Below are positions 30,127 through 39,899 of a stretch of DNA of 64,000 nt, in pieces (position 1 is the stretch's first letter; the number at the start of each line of letters is the position of its first letter). Origin of the DNA: an uncultured Pantoea sp. (GTDB lineage: Bacteria; Pseudomonadota; Gammaproteobacteria; Enterobacterales; Enterobacteriaceae); NCBI GenBank assembly GCA_913775175.1, contig CAJYKU010000018.1:1-64000 (forward strand), written 5' to 3'. The position numbers were made by a program, and so were the translations under genes. Below the pieces are notes generated by a model. It had not been told where the DNA came from. It saw only the letters and a list, made by a program, of their open reading frames with translations, and did not search any database.

Positions 30127-30180
30127 GAGAGAATTCCTGTGAATTTCATGGCAGACAGCATAGCGGAAAAGCGTGGCGGG

Positions 30181-30213
30181 AAAAAACAAAGGGCAGATCA
30201 GATCCGCCCTTTA
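30181..30213 (-). terminator. Terminator of ybgS
   Basis: Read on the minus strand, AAAGGGC...GCCCTTT with an internal GATC/GATC pairing is followed by G and six T. It lies 17 nt after the ybgS stop. Confidence 0.8.
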
Positions 30214-30229
30214 TTTATCGATATTGCAG

Positions 30230-30586
30230 TTACTGTGTTGTGCCGTCGGTCTTGGTGTTTACATTGTCGCTACCCACTTTGGTTTCGACTTTTTTATTCA
30301 CATCCGGGCAGCGGCCATCTTTACACATGGTATTTTTATGCACTTCTTTCGCTGACATATCGTCAGAGCTCATACCTGACATACCTGTGTTATTGGTATT
30401 CATACTGCCGGTGTTGATATCTTTATTATCAACATTGTTCGGAGGCAGATTATCTTTTGCGCCGCCTGCTACTGCACCTGCATCAGCTGATGCGTTAGCC
30501 TGACCATTATTGCTGGCAGCCAGTGCTGCACCGCTGCCCAGGGTCATTGCTGCCGTCAGAAAAACCAATGCAAACTTATTCATCAT
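30230..30586 (-). CDS. ybgS: Small secreted protein YbgS
   Basis: Homeobox-annotated but functionally uncharacterised periplasmic protein of enterics. It has 118 residues from the first of two tandem ATGs (30586; the other is 30583), which follow AGGAG. A signal peptide ends at GAALAA. The mature part is polar and low in complexity (Asn, Asp, Gly, Met rich). It ends in the conserved motif [13 protein letters not shown] with two cysteines, then [13 protein letters not shown]-like residues shared with E. coli YbgS. Its position before aroG is also conserved. Confidence 0.9.
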   Translation of the reverse strand: MMNKFALVFLTAAMTLGSGAALAASNNGQANASADAGAVAGGAKDNLPPNNVDNKDINTGSMNTNNTGMSGMSSDDMSAKEVHKNTMCKDGRCPDVNKKVETKVGSDNVNTKTDGTTQ

Positions 30587-30880
30587 TATGCTCCTGTAAT
30601 AAATGGATAGTTGCCGTTTTACACCCACGGGTGCTGTTTGACGAAAAAAGCGGGCCGCAACGAAATTATATTTCGTCAGGAGTGTTCGGCGTAAAAAAAT
30701 ATTTTGTAAGCTGCTCGTTCCTCAGTGCTTACGTTTAAAAAGCTTAGTTCATGCCTGCATAAATGCAAATGAGACAAATGCATTTTCATACAGGTCACAA
30801 TTTACTCGCGCTGGCTTAAGGGATAGATTGGAGAGGTTACGCCCGGCGAACACAGGGCGAGAAATCAGAATGGAAAGAAA

Positions 30881-31933
30881 ATGGATTACCAGAACGACGA
30901 TTTACGTATTAAAGAAATCAAAGAGTTACTTCCGCCTGTAGCGCTGCTGGAAAAATATCCGGCTACGGAAAACGCAGCAGCCACGGTTTCCCGTGCCCGC
31001 CAGGCAATCCACAATATCCTGCACGGTAAAGATGATCGTTTGCTGGTGGTAATTGGTCCCTGCTCAATCCACGATACCGCAGCGGCCAAAGAGTATGCTG
31101 CCCGTCTGCTGACACTACGCAGTGAGCTGCAGGGTGAGCTGGAAATCGTGATGCGGGTCTATTTTGAAAAGCCACGCACGACTGTCGGCTGGAAAGGGCT
31201 GATTAACGATCCCTATATGGATGGCAGCTTTCAGATCAACGAGGGGCTACGCCTGGCGCGTAAACTGCTGGTAGATATTAATGACACTGGTCTGCCAGCT
31301 GCCGGTGAGTTTCTGGATATGATCACACCACAATATATGGCCGATCTGATGAGCTGGGGAGCAATTGGTGCACGCACAACTGAGTCTCAGGTTCATCGTG
31401 AGCTCTCTTCTGGTCTCTCCTGCCCGGTAGGCTTTAAAAATGGTACAGATGGCACGATCAAAGTAGCAATCGATGCCATTGGTGCTGCCAGCGCTCCGCA
31501 CTGCTTCCTGTCAGTGACCAAATATGGTCATTCGGCGATTGTTGAAACCCATGGCAACCAGGATTGCCATATTATTTTGCGCGGTGGTAAAGAGCCAAAC
31601 TACAGTGCTGCACATGTGGCCGAGGTTAAAAGTGGTCTGGAGCAGGCGGGTCTGCGTCCGCAGGTCATGATCGACTTCAGTCATGCTAACAGTAGCAAGC
31701 AGTTTAAACGCCAGATGGTTGTGGCTGACGATGTGGCGCAGCAGATTGCTGCTGGTGAGCAGGCGATTACCGGCGTCATGATTGAGAGCCATCTGGTCGA
31801 GGGTAACCAGAGCCTGGAGAGTGGTAAACCGCTGCTCTATGGTCAGAGCGTAACGGATGGCTGTATCGGCTGGGATGATACAGAAAAAGCACTGCGTCAG
31901 CTGGCGCAGGCGATTCGTACCCGGCGCGGTTAA
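30881..31933 (+). CDS. aroG: DAHP synthase, phenylalanine-sensitive type
   Basis: Condenses phosphoenolpyruvate and erythrose 4-phosphate to DAHP, the first step of the shikimate pathway. It has 350 residues, as E. coli AroG, starting MDYQNDDLRIKEIKELLPP. The metal- and substrate-binding motifs VVIGPCSIHD, YFEKPRTTVGWKG, GARTTESQ, HIILRGG and DFSHANSSKQF are intact. The 294-bp upstream region shared with ybgS shows no clear TyrR box that I could recognise. Confidence 0.98.
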   Translation: MDYQNDDLRIKEIKELLPPVALLEKYPATENAAATVSRARQAIHNILHGKDDRLLVVIGPCSIHDTAAAKEYAARLLTLRSELQGELEIVMRVYFEKPRTTVGWKGLINDPYMDGSFQINEGLRLARKLLVDINDTGLPAAGEFLDMITPQYMADLMSWGAIGARTTESQVHRELSSGLSCPVGFKNGTDGTIKVAIDAIGAASAPHCFLSVTKYGHSAIVETHGNQDCHIILRGGKEPNYSAAHVAEVKSGLEQAGLRPQVMIDFSHANSSKQFKRQMVVADDVAQQIAAGEQAITGVMIESHLVEGNQSLESGKPLLYGQSVTDGCIGWDDTEKALRQLAQAIRTRRG

Positions 31934-31942
31934 GCTGCGGAA

Positions 31943-31970
31943 AAAAGGCCAGACACAGGTCTGGCCTTTT
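31943..31970. terminator. Bidirectional terminator between aroG and gpmA
   Basis: AAAAGGCCAGAC/GTCTGGCCTTTT, nearly perfect around an ACAG-type loop, with A-tract and T-tract flanks that serve both convergent genes. Confidence 0.9.
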
Positions 31971-31987
31971 CTGACTTATCAGCGAAA

Positions 31988-32740
31988 TTACTTCGCTTTA
32001 CCCTGGTTCGCTACAGCTGCTGCTTTCGCGGCAATCTCATCAGCATCACCCAGATAGTAATGTTTAATCGGCTTGAAGTTCTCGTCGAACTCATACACCA
32101 GCGGTACGCCGGTTGGAATGTTCAGTTCGAGGATCTCATCTTCGCTCATGTTGTCGAGATATTTCACCAGCGCACGTAGTGAGTTACCGTGTGCTGCGAT
32201 GATCACTTTCTCGCCGCTTTTGATGCGTGGCAGAATGGTTTCATTCCAGTAAGGGATCACGCGGTCGATGGTCAGTGCCAGGCTTTCGGTTACCGGCAGC
32301 TGAGCTTCAGTCAGAGATTTGTAGCGCGGATCGTGACCTGGAAAGCGCTCATCAGCACGATCTAACTCTGGCGGCGTGATGGCAAAACCACGACGCCACT
32401 GCTTAACCTGATCGTCGCCATATTTAGCTGCGGTTTCTGCTTTATCCAGACCCTGCAACGCACCGTAGTGACGCTCATTGAGACGCCAGGTTTTTTCTAC
32501 CGGCAGCCAGGCCTGATCCAGCTCATCCAGCACGTTCCACAGGGTGTGAATAGCGCGTTTCAGCACGGAGGTATAGGCAAAATCGAATACAAAGCCCTCT
32601 TTTTTCAGCAGCTGACCTGCTGCTTTGGCTTCGGTGCGACCTTTATCGGACAGATCCACGTCATACCATCCGGTGAAGCGGTTTTCCTGATTCCACTGGC
32701 TTTCGCCGTGGCGTACCAGAACCAGCTTAGTTACGGCCAT
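31988..32740 (-). CDS. gpmA: 2,3-Bisphosphoglycerate-dependent phosphoglycerate mutase
   Basis: Interconverts 3- and 2-phosphoglycerate in glycolysis and gluconeogenesis. It has 250 residues. The phosphohistidine His11 is in [20 protein letters not shown]; the second catalytic histidine is in [25 protein letters not shown], typical of the cofactor-dependent family, is present. It lies downstream of galM in the same direction, with a 150-bp gap. Confidence 0.98.
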   Translation of the reverse strand: MAVTKLVLVRHGESQWNQENRFTGWYDVDLSDKGRTEAKAAGQLLKKEGFVFDFAYTSVLKRAIHTLWNVLDELDQAWLPVEKTWRLNERHYGALQGLDKAETAAKYGDDQVKQWRRGFAITPPELDRADERFPGHDPRYKSLTEAQLPVTESLALTIDRVIPYWNETILPRIKSGEKVIIAAHGNSLRALVKYLDNMSEDEILELNIPTGVPLVYEFDENFKPIKHYYLGDADEIAAKAAAVANQGKAK

Positions 32741-32890
32741 AGCTTTACTCCTTAATGCTTAAGTAGATTAGTAATGAACCCGGCTGCGGCCACCTGTAGC
32801 TGCGGCACACTGATAGCGCAATACCATAGCCGAAAACAGCGCACGGCGTAAGTATGTCGCGTTCGTAGTGCGCGTTTTTCAGCCGCAGGC

Positions 32891-33922
32891 TTACTGCGGC
32901 GTAAAGCGATAGCGCGTTTCTGAACGCCAGAATTCGCCGGGTTGCAACCAGCAATCGGGCTGCGGCCACTCGCTATGATTAGGCGAGTCGGGTAAAAACT
33001 CACTCTCCAGTGCAATGCCCTGGAAAGCAGTATAGCTCTCCTGCTCGCGAGCGCGGGTGCCCGCCAGGTAGTTACCAGTGTAGAACTGGAGTGCAGGTGC
33101 TGTCGTGAACACATCAAGCGCCAGTCTGCCATCAGCAGACCAGAGTGTTGCTGCGCACTGATCTTTATCGCTATGAGTCAGTAAAAACGCATGATCGTAG
33201 CCTTTTACTGCCTGCTGATCGCTATCAGCCAGAAAGTCGTCCATCACGCATTTGGGCTGACGGAAATCGAAACTGGTCCCGGCGACCGGCTTCAGTGGTG
33301 CTGCCGGAATACCGGCGCTGTCGACTGGCAGATAGCTATCGGCGTGCAGTTGTAATCGATGCTGGCGGGCATCGCCATGATGCGCATCAAGATTAAAATA
33401 GGCGTGATTGGTGAGATTAACCGGGCAGAGCCGATCGGTCTGCGCCTGGTAATGAATGGACACAGTGTTATCTTCCAGCAGTTCAAAGGTGACATCTGCA
33501 ATCAGATTACCAGGATAACCCTGATCGCCATCAGGTGAGTCGAGGCGATAGTGCACGGCATTTTCGCTTTGACTGACAATCTGCCAGCGACGTTTATCAA
33601 ATCCTTCCGGGCCACCATGCAACTGATGTGGCCCCTGATTGGCCACCAGCGCCAGGCTCAGCGGCCTGAGTTCAGCATTGGCGATACGGTTGGCATAACG
33701 GCCCACAGTGGCGCCAAGATAGGCATCCTGATGGAGGTAGTCAGAGGGGGTAGCGCAGCCCAGCAGGGCTTCCCGCACGCTGCCATCCAGCATCGGAACG
33801 CGCGCCGACAGCCAGGTCGCGCCCCAGTCCATAAAGGTCGCAACCATTCCGTTGGTGTTACGCAGAACTGTGATGCGCCACGGCTGCCCGTCGGGAGCAT
33901 GTGAGTTTACGTCACTCAGCAT
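32891..33922 (-). CDS. galM: Galactose mutarotase (aldose 1-epimerase)
   Basis: Interconverts alpha- and beta-galactose so that GalK receives the alpha form. It has 343 residues. The family motifs [25 protein letters not shown] and [12 protein letters not shown] contain the conserved histidines and the catalytic base glutamate. The gene starts within the last codons of galK (7-bp overlap), so galT-galK-galM are coupled. The 150-bp gap to gpmA holds no convincing terminator. Confidence 0.97.
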   Translation of the reverse strand: MLSDVNSHAPDGQPWRITVLRNTNGMVATFMDWGATWLSARVPMLDGSVREALLGCATPSDYLHQDAYLGATVGRYANRIANAELRPLSLALVANQGPHQLHGGPEGFDKRRWQIVSQSENAVHYRLDSPDGDQGYPGNLIADVTFELLEDNTVSIHYQAQTDRLCPVNLTNHAYFNLDAHHGDARQHRLQLHADSYLPVDSAGIPAAPLKPVAGTSFDFRQPKCVMDDFLADSDQQAVKGYDHAFLLTHSDKDQCAATLWSADGRLALDVFTTAPALQFYTGNYLAGTRAREQESYTAFQGIALESEFLPDSPNHSEWPQPDCWLQPGEFWRSETRYRFTPQ

Positions 33923-35064
33923 AAGCCCGCTCCTGTTGACGCTTTACAGACATAAAAAGTCTCTTCAATGCCGGTCTGTGCGCGATATTTCTCAGCCACG
34001 GCCGCTTTGACGTGATCCACCAGCTCAACCGGCATCAGCGCCACAATACAGCCACCAAAGCCGCCGCCAGTCATGCGCACACCGCCTTGTGTACCGATGC
34101 TCTGTTTAACAATCTCTACCAGCTGGTCGATGGCCGGAACGGTAATCTCAAAATCATCACGCATTGAGGCATGTGACTCAGCCATTAATTCTCCCATGCG
34201 AGTCAGATCACCGCGGCTTAATGCATCCGCCGCTTCCAGCGTGCGGGCATTTTCAGTAATTACGTGACGCACGCGTTTAGCCACCAGTTTATCCAGCTCA
34301 TGATCATGCGCCTGAAACTCAGCCAGTGTTACATCGCGCAGTGCGGGTTTACCGAAAAAACGTGCGCCGGCTTCGCACTGCTTGCGTCGGGTATTATATT
34401 CACTCCCCACCAGCGAACGGCGGAAGTTACTATTGATGATCACCACTGCCACATTTTCAGGCATCGGCACAGCATGAGTCGCCAGCGTGCGACAATCCAG
34501 CAGCATGGCATGATCCTGCTGCCCCAGCGCTGAAATCAGCTGATCCATAATGCCGCAGTTACAACCCACAAACTGGTTTTCCGCCTCCTGACCATTTACC
34601 GCAATATCAGCACCGCTGACTTTCAGCTGATAAAGCTCGCGGAACACGGTGCCTACGGCAACTTCCAGTGAGGCCGATGAACTCAGGCCTGCGCCCTGAG
34701 GCACATTACCGCTGATCACCATATCCACGCCGCCGAAGCTGGCATCGCGCTGCTGCAGATGCTTTACCACGCCACGCACATAGTTGGCCCACATCGGCTC
34801 GCTGACCGGCTCAATCGGCGCATCCAGCGAGAAGCTATCCTGCTGGTTAGCATAATCCATCGCAATCACCCGTACCTGGCGGTCGTCGCGCCGGGCACAG
34901 GCGATAACAGTCTGGTAATCGATGGCACATGGCAGCACGAAGCCGTCGTTGTAATCGGTATGCTCGCCAATCAGGTTTACGCGGCCAGGGGCCTGGATGG
35001 TGTGAGTCGGAGCATAACCAAAGCTCTCAGTGAACAGCTGCTGAGTTGTCGATGTTAAAGACAT
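33916..35064 (-). CDS. galK: Galactokinase
   Basis: Phosphorylates alpha-D-galactose at C1 with ATP (Leloir pathway). It has 382 residues, as in E. coli. The GHMP-kinase motifs are [19 protein letters not shown] (sugar binding), [18 protein letters not shown] (phosphate loop) and [16 protein letters not shown]. The start codon directly abuts the galT stop codon, implying translational coupling. Confidence 0.99.
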   Translation of the reverse strand: MSLTSTTQQLFTESFGYAPTHTIQAPGRVNLIGEHTDYNDGFVLPCAIDYQTVIACARRDDRQVRVIAMDYANQQDSFSLDAPIEPVSEPMWANYVRGVVKHLQQRDASFGGVDMVISGNVPQGAGLSSSASLEVAVGTVFRELYQLKVSGADIAVNGQEAENQFVGCNCGIMDQLISALGQQDHAMLLDCRTLATHAVPMPENVAVVIINSNFRRSLVGSEYNTRRKQCEAGARFFGKPALRDVTLAEFQAHDHELDKLVAKRVRHVITENARTLEAADALSRGDLTRMGELMAESHASMRDDFEITVPAIDQLVEIVKQSIGTQGGVRMTGGGFGGCIVALMPVELVDHVKAAVAEKYRAQTGIEETFYVCKASTGAGLC

Positions 35065-36108
35065 TTATTGCGCCTCGCGGAAGTGAATGTCGCTGACAGA
35101 ACGCAGACGTTCAGCTGCCTGCTCCGCCGTTAAATCGCGCTGGGTTTCAGCCAGCATTTCATAGCCAACCATAAATTTGCGCACGGTGGCCGAGCGTAAT
35201 AGTGGCGGATAAAAGTGTGCATGCAGCTGCCAGTGGTCGTTAGCGGCATTATTAAATGGCGCGCCGTGCCAGCCCATAGAGTAGGGGAAGGAGCACTGGA
35301 ACAGATTGTCATAGCGGCTGGTAAGCAGCTTCAGCGCGCGCGCCAGGTCGCTGCTCTGTGCAGCGGTGAGATCGGTCAGGCGTTTAACGTGGGTTTTTGG
35401 TAACAGCAGGGTTTCAAATGGCCAGGCGGCCCACCAGGGCACCACAGCGAGCCAGTGCTCTGTCTCCACCACGGTGCGGCTGCCATCCTGCCGCTCGCGC
35501 ATAGCGTAATCCAGCAGCAGCGGCTGGCCTTTCGCGGCAAAGTAACGCTGCTGGTTTTCATCCTCTTTCTGCACCTCATTCGGCAGAAAACTGTTGGCCC
35601 ATACCTGGCCATGTGGATGAGGGTTCGAGCAGCCCATCGCGGCACCTTTGTTCTCAAACACCTGCACCCAGGGATAGTGTTCCCCCAGCTCCGCTGTCTG
35701 CTGCTGCCAGGTTTTTACAATCGCTTCGAGGTTACTAAGCGGCAGTTCCGGCAGCGTTTTGCTGTGATCGGGTGAAAAGCAGATCACCCGGCTGGTGCCG
35801 CGGGCACTTTCACAGCGCATCAGCAGGTCGTCGCTCTGCGGCGCAGCCGGCGTATCCTCCATCAGAGCAGCAAAGTCGTTGGTGAACACGTAGGTATTGG
35901 TGTAATCCGGATTTTTATCACCCGTGATGCGGGTATTGCCGGCACAGAGAAAACAGCTCGGATCGTGTGCGGGCAGCGTCTCACGCGCGGGTGTTTCCTG
36001 TGCACCCTGCCAGGGACGTTTGGCGCGGTGCGGTGACACCAGCACCCACTGATCGGTTAACGGGTTATAGCGGCGATGCGGATGATCCACCGGATTAAAT
36101 TTTTGCAT
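35065..36108 (-). CDS. galT: Galactose-1-phosphate uridylyltransferase
   Basis: Exchanges UMP between UDP-glucose and galactose 1-phosphate. It has 347 residues from ATG 36108 ([21 protein letters not shown]), which matches the E. coli N-terminus; an ATG at 36129 would add seven unsupported residues. The active-site HPH triad is in [11 protein letters not shown], and zinc-site segment CFLCAGN is present. It is the first gene of this gal operon: galE, which precedes galT in E. coli, is absent, and the gal promoter region lies directly upstream. Confidence 0.98.
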   Translation of the reverse strand: MQKFNPVDHPHRRYNPLTDQWVLVSPHRAKRPWQGAQETPARETLPAHDPSCFLCAGNTRITGDKNPDYTNTYVFTNDFAALMEDTPAAPQSDDLLMRCESARGTSRVICFSPDHSKTLPELPLSNLEAIVKTWQQQTAELGEHYPWVQVFENKGAAMGCSNPHPHGQVWANSFLPNEVQKEDENQQRYFAAKGQPLLLDYAMRERQDGSRTVVETEHWLAVVPWWAAWPFETLLLPKTHVKRLTDLTAAQSSDLARALKLLTSRYDNLFQCSFPYSMGWHGAPFNNAANDHWQLHAHFYPPLLRSATVRKFMVGYEMLAETQRDLTAEQAAERLRSVSDIHFREAQ

Positions 36109-36155
36109 AACAAGTCCTGGTAACGGCAAACAGTAAACGCTATATGCCTTAAATT

Positions 36156-36161
36156 AGCATA
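36156..36161 (-). promoter_or_regulatory. gal operon -10 element
   Basis: Reading toward galT, TATGCT matches the -10 of the E. coli galP1 promoter and is preceded by a similar TTGATCACGCTTTTG tract where CRP binds in E. coli. It lies about 50 bp upstream of galT. Confidence 0.6.
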
Positions 36162-36196
36162 GGGTCGCAGACAAAAGCGTGATCAAGTCTGGATAA

Positions 36197-36212
36197 ATGG
36201 TATCGTTTACAC
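36197..36212. promoter_or_regulatory. gal operator, OE-like (GalR/GalS site)
   Basis: Read toward galT, GTGTAAACGATACCAT is close to the E. coli external operator (GTGTAAACGATTCCAC). It lies 35 bp upstream of the -10, as in E. coli. Confidence 0.75.
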
Positions 36213-36274
36213 AAGCCGGATAATCTTAATTTTGGGGTGTAAGATTGTAGCACAAGTGAAATTAGCACAGATTA

Positions 36275-36290
36275 GTGGTAGCGGTTACAT
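36275..36290. promoter_or_regulatory. gal operator, OI-like (GalR/GalS site)
   Basis: GTGGTAGCGGTTACAT on the plus strand equals, base for base as I recall it, the E. coli internal operator that lies inside galE. Here it is upstream of the OE-like site, with centres 78 bp apart, instead of downstream. Confidence 0.75.
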
Positions 36291-36356
36291 AAAAAGTTGC
36301 ATGCGATAAGCGAACAGAGCAGGCAGCAGATAATGCGCCTGCTCTGCTGCCACAGG

Positions 36357-37835
36357 TTACTGCCAGGGTAAGCTCTCCTGCTGATAACAGTAGCCACTCT
36401 CTGCAGGAATAAAACTCAAACGGTGCGTAATGCAGCGTGGCGCATCTTCGGCATGATGCGAAACAAACAGCAGCTGTGTGCGTCCTTCACCAATCAGCAC
36501 ATCGATAAAGCGGCGTACCAGCTGGCGATTTATCGGATCCAGCCCCTGCAGTGGTTCATCCAGAATCAGCAGAGTAGGGTGTTTAACCAGTGCGCGCGCA
36601 ATCAGCACCAGTCGCTGCTGCCCCCATGAGAGGCTGTGAAACGGTGCATCTGCCAGTGAGTTATCCATACCAAGCAGCGCAAGCCACTGGCGGGCAATCG
36701 ATTTTTGCCGTTCTGATACCGCCTGATAGACGCCGATGGAGTCAAAAAAACCGGAAATAACAACAGTACGTACGTTGCAGCTCACCCGATAGTCGAGATG
36801 CAGGCTGCTACTGACATAGCCAATATGCTGCCTGATATCCCACAGGGTTTCTCCGCTACCGCGCCGGATGCCAAACAGTGTGAGATCGTTACTGTAACCC
36901 TGTGGATGGTCGCCAGTGACCATACTGAGCAGCGTAGATTTGCCTGCGCCATTCGGCCCGGTTATCTGCCAGTGTTCGCCGGCATTCACCTGCCAGCTAA
37001 GATCGTTGATAATGGGAATATCGTTATAGGCAACCACGCCATGGCGTAAAATCACGCGCGGCATATCATCCGCCAGCGGTGGCAGGGCATCCGGGCGATC
37101 GGCCTCAGGCAGCGCCATACCCTGTAACTGCTCGCTATAAGCGAGCTGTGCGACCAGCGCTTCCGCCAGTAATGCCTGACGCTCACCGACATGGGTCAGA
37201 GTACACTCAGCCAGCACACCGGCATACTGAACAAAAGCGGGAATATCATCAAACCGGTTCAGCACCAGCGCCAGCGTATAGCCCTGTTCATGCAGCTGCT
37301 GTAACGTCTCTGACAGACTGGCGCGTGACGCGATATCCAGTCCGTCAAACGGCTCATCAAGGATCAGCAGGTCGGGTTGAGCCATCAGCGCCTGACACAG
37401 CAGGGTTTTTCGCGTTTCGCCAGTGGAGAGATATTTAAAGCGGCGATCCAGCAGATGAGTGATACCAAATTGCGCAGCCAATGCGCGGCAGCGATCCTTA
37501 TCAGCGCATTCGGCCTGAATAATTTCTGCTGCAGTGCGGCCACTATCCTCTTCGCCCTCACTCAGCATATCGGTGTTGTTACGCTCCCACTCAGCACTCA
37601 CCAGTTGTTGCAGCTGTTCAAATGAGAGGCGAACCGGACGGCGGAAATCAGTGCGAAACTGGCCCTTGCCCGTGCTCAGCTCGCCTGCCAGCACCCGGGC
37701 AAGTGATGATTTTCCACTGCCGTTTGCTCCCACAAAAGCCCAGCTTTCGCCGCGCTGCAACTGCAGCGTTTCGATACTCAGCGCCCGGTTATGACTAAGA
37801 TGAAATGTGCCTTGCGAAATTTGCAATAAAGACAT
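36357..37835 (-). CDS. modF: ModF, twin-cassette ABC ATPase
   Basis: Soluble protein with two ABC cassettes in one chain, linked to molybdate metabolism by position (modE-modF operon) but without a proven transport role. It has 492 residues (E. coli 490). Cassette 1 has Walker A FVGANGSGKSSLA, signature YLSTGETRK and Walker B LLILDEPFDGLD. Cassette 2 has GPNGAGKSTLLS, SLSWGQQRL and LLILDEPLQGLD. It follows modE with a 56-bp gap, transcribed toward galT. Confidence 0.96.
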   Translation of the reverse strand: MSLLQISQGTFHLSHNRALSIETLQLQRGESWAFVGANGSGKSSLARVLAGELSTGKGQFRTDFRRPVRLSFEQLQQLVSAEWERNNTDMLSEGEEDSGRTAAEIIQAECADKDRCRALAAQFGITHLLDRRFKYLSTGETRKTLLCQALMAQPDLLILDEPFDGLDIASRASLSETLQQLHEQGYTLALVLNRFDDIPAFVQYAGVLAECTLTHVGERQALLAEALVAQLAYSEQLQGMALPEADRPDALPPLADDMPRVILRHGVVAYNDIPIINDLSWQVNAGEHWQITGPNGAGKSTLLSMVTGDHPQGYSNDLTLFGIRRGSGETLWDIRQHIGYVSSSLHLDYRVSCNVRTVVISGFFDSIGVYQAVSERQKSIARQWLALLGMDNSLADAPFHSLSWGQQRLVLIARALVKHPTLLILDEPLQGLDPINRQLVRRFIDVLIGEGRTQLLFVSHHAEDAPRCITHRLSFIPAESGYCYQQESLPWQ

Positions 37836-37891
37836 GATTTGTTCCGTTTAGTGCATCATCACTACTGTTTTAGCGAGCACCGGGTCGGAAG

Positions 37892-38692
37892 TCAATCTGC
37901 TGCTGGATCCTGAATCAACGTGGCAAGAATAGCGTGTTCAGCACTAAAGCAGGCTGTAACGGCATCACCTGGCTGCAGAGCACGCTGTTGCAGTTCGCGA
38001 TCGCTCAGGGTGGCGCAAAGCGTCTCGCCACCTGACAGTCTTACCAACACTTCGCTGACGCTGTCACTACGCTCAACAGCGATAACCTCTGCCGGTAGCG
38101 CATTATCATAACCAGCACTTTCGTCACTCAGCTGGATCCACGGTGCTTTAATCAGCACCAGCACCTCCTTACCAGGGATAAGCTGCAGCCGCTGTGCGCT
38201 GTGTGCAGTCAGGGCCACGTTTACCCGCGTGATGCCATCAGCCAGCAGCACCTCGATATGCTGCTGCACCGGAGAGTGGTCACGTGCGGCCACCGTCGCA
38301 AATAGTTGATTACGTGCGCTGGTTTGCAATGAAAAGCGGGCAACAGCTGCCAGCAGGTTATCCAGTGGCAAATCTTCCTGCTGCAGAACGTCAAACGCTT
38401 TCTGCTGGATCTGCGCCATCAAATCAAATAGCTGAATCAGCCGCTGACCGTAGCGTGTCAGCACCGCGCCACCGCCACCTTTGCCGCCTGTTGCTCGCTC
38501 AACCAGCATCTTATCGGCCAGCTGATTCATCTCATTAATGGCGTCCCATGCGCTTTTGTAACTGATGCCTGCCAGCTTTGCGCCCTGGCTTATCGATCCG
38601 GTGCTCTCTATCTGCCGCAATAGCTCAATACGACGCGGATCGGCAAACAGTTTCTGCCGGAGGCGAATGTGAAGTGAGAGGTCGGCCTGCAT
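37892..38692 (-). CDS. modE: Molybdate-responsive transcriptional regulator ModE
   Basis: Dimeric DNA-binding protein that, with bound molybdate, represses modABC and activates moaA and other Mo-enzyme genes. It has 266 residues (E. coli 262). The N-terminal winged helix is at about 20-110, with GSISQGAKLAGISYKSAWDAINEMN and ATGGKGGGGAVLTRYG; two C-terminal MOP (molybdate-binding) domains are at about 125-190 and 197-262, each beginning SARNQLFATVAAR- or AEVIAVERSD-like. It is divergent from acrZ-modABC. ModE-type boxes lie before modA and before moaA in this window. Confidence 0.97.
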   Translation of the reverse strand: MQADLSLHIRLRQKLFADPRRIELLRQIESTGSISQGAKLAGISYKSAWDAINEMNQLADKMLVERATGGKGGGGAVLTRYGQRLIQLFDLMAQIQQKAFDVLQQEDLPLDNLLAAVARFSLQTSARNQLFATVAARDHSPVQQHIEVLLADGITRVNVALTAHSAQRLQLIPGKEVLVLIKAPWIQLSDESAGYDNALPAEVIAVERSDSVSEVLVRLSGGETLCATLSDRELQQRALQPGDAVTACFSAEHAILATLIQDPAAD

Positions 38693-38810
38693 ATCGTCTC
38701 CTTAATACAAGAGTGAATAGTGTAAGGTGTAATGTAAAAGCACGAAAAGGGCAGTCGCTTTTTTTCCTGAACCGCTACAATCACTTTTTTTATTTATGCG
38801 TGAGGTTTTC

Positions 38811-38969
38811 ATGCTGGAATTGCTTAAAAGCCTGGCCGTTGCGGTCATCATGGTGCCCATTGTGATGGCCATTATGCTGGGCCTGATTTATGGCCTGGGA
38901 GAGGTGTTTAACATTATCTCCAAATTTGGTCGTCGTGACGATCGTCGTACTAAAAGCGCACAACACTGA
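38811..38969 (+). CDS. acrZ: AcrAB-TolC efflux pump accessory protein AcrZ
   Basis: Small membrane protein that binds AcrB and widens its drug range. It has 52 residues (E. coli 49). The first 37 residues, with a single helix ([21 protein letters not shown] then GEVFNI), are nearly identical to E. coli AcrZ (YbhT). The tail ([13 protein letters not shown]) is different and more basic. GAGG lies upstream of the ATG. It sits between modE and modA, as in E. coli. Confidence 0.95.
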   Translation: MLELLKSLAVAVIMVPIVMAIMLGLIYGLGEVFNIISKFGRRDDRRTKSAQH

Positions 38970-38974
38970 TTTCT

Positions 38975-38999
38975 ACGCCCGCACTCTGCGGGCGTTTTT
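38975..38999 (+). terminator. Terminator of acrZ
   Basis: A perfect 8-bp stem ACGCCCGC/GCGGGCGT with an ACTCT loop, followed by TTTTC. Six nucleotides after the acrZ stop. Confidence 0.9.
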
Positions 39000-39082
39000 C
39001 TGTTAACGTCTGCCCGAATCCTGCCGATAATCTGCATTAACGAAAACTATCCCTGTCAGACAGATAGCAGCATTAAGTTAAG

Positions 39083-39106
39083 CGTTGTATGATTTGTTAT
39101 ACAACG
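39083..39106. promoter_or_regulatory. ModE operator of modABC
   Basis: A perfect inverted repeat CGTTGTAT-N8-ATACAACG immediately upstream of modA, matching the known ModE box layout in enterics (CGNTATAT-type arms). It would block transcription when molybdate is plentiful. Confidence 0.8.
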
Positions 39107-39122
39107 GAATCGGGAGTATGAC

Positions 39123-39899
39123 ATGCTGAACAAAAAAACCTCTTACGGGTTGGCGGTGACTATGCTGACAGTTTCACTGGCAGGGCAGGCGATAGCCGCA
39201 GATAAAGTGACCGTATTTGCCGCCGCATCGCTTACCAACGCGCTGCAGAAAATTGCTGAACAGTATCAGCAGCAGAATGGCGTGGAAGTGGTCTCTTCGT
39301 TCGCCTCCTCCTCTGTGCTGGCGCGGCAGATTGAACAGGGTGCGCCTGCCGATCTCTTTATCTCTGCTGACCAGCAGTGGATGGATGATGCAGTGGCAAA
39401 GCAGAGCGTGGATAATGCTACGCGCGTGACGTTGCTCGGCAACGATCTGGTGCTGATTGCACCGAAAAACACGAAACCGCCAGCGGTAACACTGTCAGCG
39501 GCGACCGACTGGAAAAGCCTGCTTAAGGGGCAACGCCTGGCGGTAGGCGATCCGGCGCACGTTCCGGCAGGTATCTATGCAAAAGAGGCGCTGCAAAAGC
39601 TGGGTGCCTGGCAGAGTCTTGAATCAAAACTGGCACCGGCCAGTAACGTCCGTGCCGCTCTGGCGCTGGTGGAGCGCAATGAGACACCTTATGGTATCGT
39701 CTATGGCTCCGACGCTGTGGCGAGTAAGGATGTGGTTGTCGTTGGCAGCTTTCCCGCAGACTCTCACAAGCCGGTAGAGTATCCGATGGCTATGGTTAAG
39801 GGGCATCAGAGTGCAGCGGCCAGCGCGTTCTGGCACTATCTGCAGGGACCGGAAGCCGCTGCGATATTTAAACAGTATGGATTTACGCCAAAAAGATGA
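39123..39899 (+). CDS. modA: Molybdate ABC transporter substrate-binding protein
   Basis: Periplasmic binding protein for molybdate and tungstate. It has 258 residues; a signal peptide ends at about AIAA-DKVT (residue 26). The oxyanion-binding motifs FAAASLTNALQKIAEQY and ASSSVLARQIEQGAPADLFISAD are typical of the ModA family. TCGGGAGT precedes the ATG. Its stop overlaps the modB start (ATGA). Confidence 0.98.
   Translation: MLNKKTSYGLAVTMLTVSLAGQAIAADKVTVFAAASLTNALQKIAEQYQQQNGVEVVSSFASSSVLARQIEQGAPADLFISADQQWMDDAVAKQSVDNATRVTLLGNDLVLIAPKNTKPPAVTLSAATDWKSLLKGQRLAVGDPAHVPAGIYAKEALQKLGAWQSLESKLAPASNVRAALALVERNETPYGIVYGSDAVASKDVVVVGSFPADSHKPVEYPMAMVKGHQSAAASAFWHYLQGPEAAAIFKQYGFTPKR

Noticed and set aside
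30629-30880. TyrR box upstream of aroG
   Set aside because: No TGTAAA-N6-TTTACA-type match; only a TTGTAAG half-site near 30704, which is not enough.
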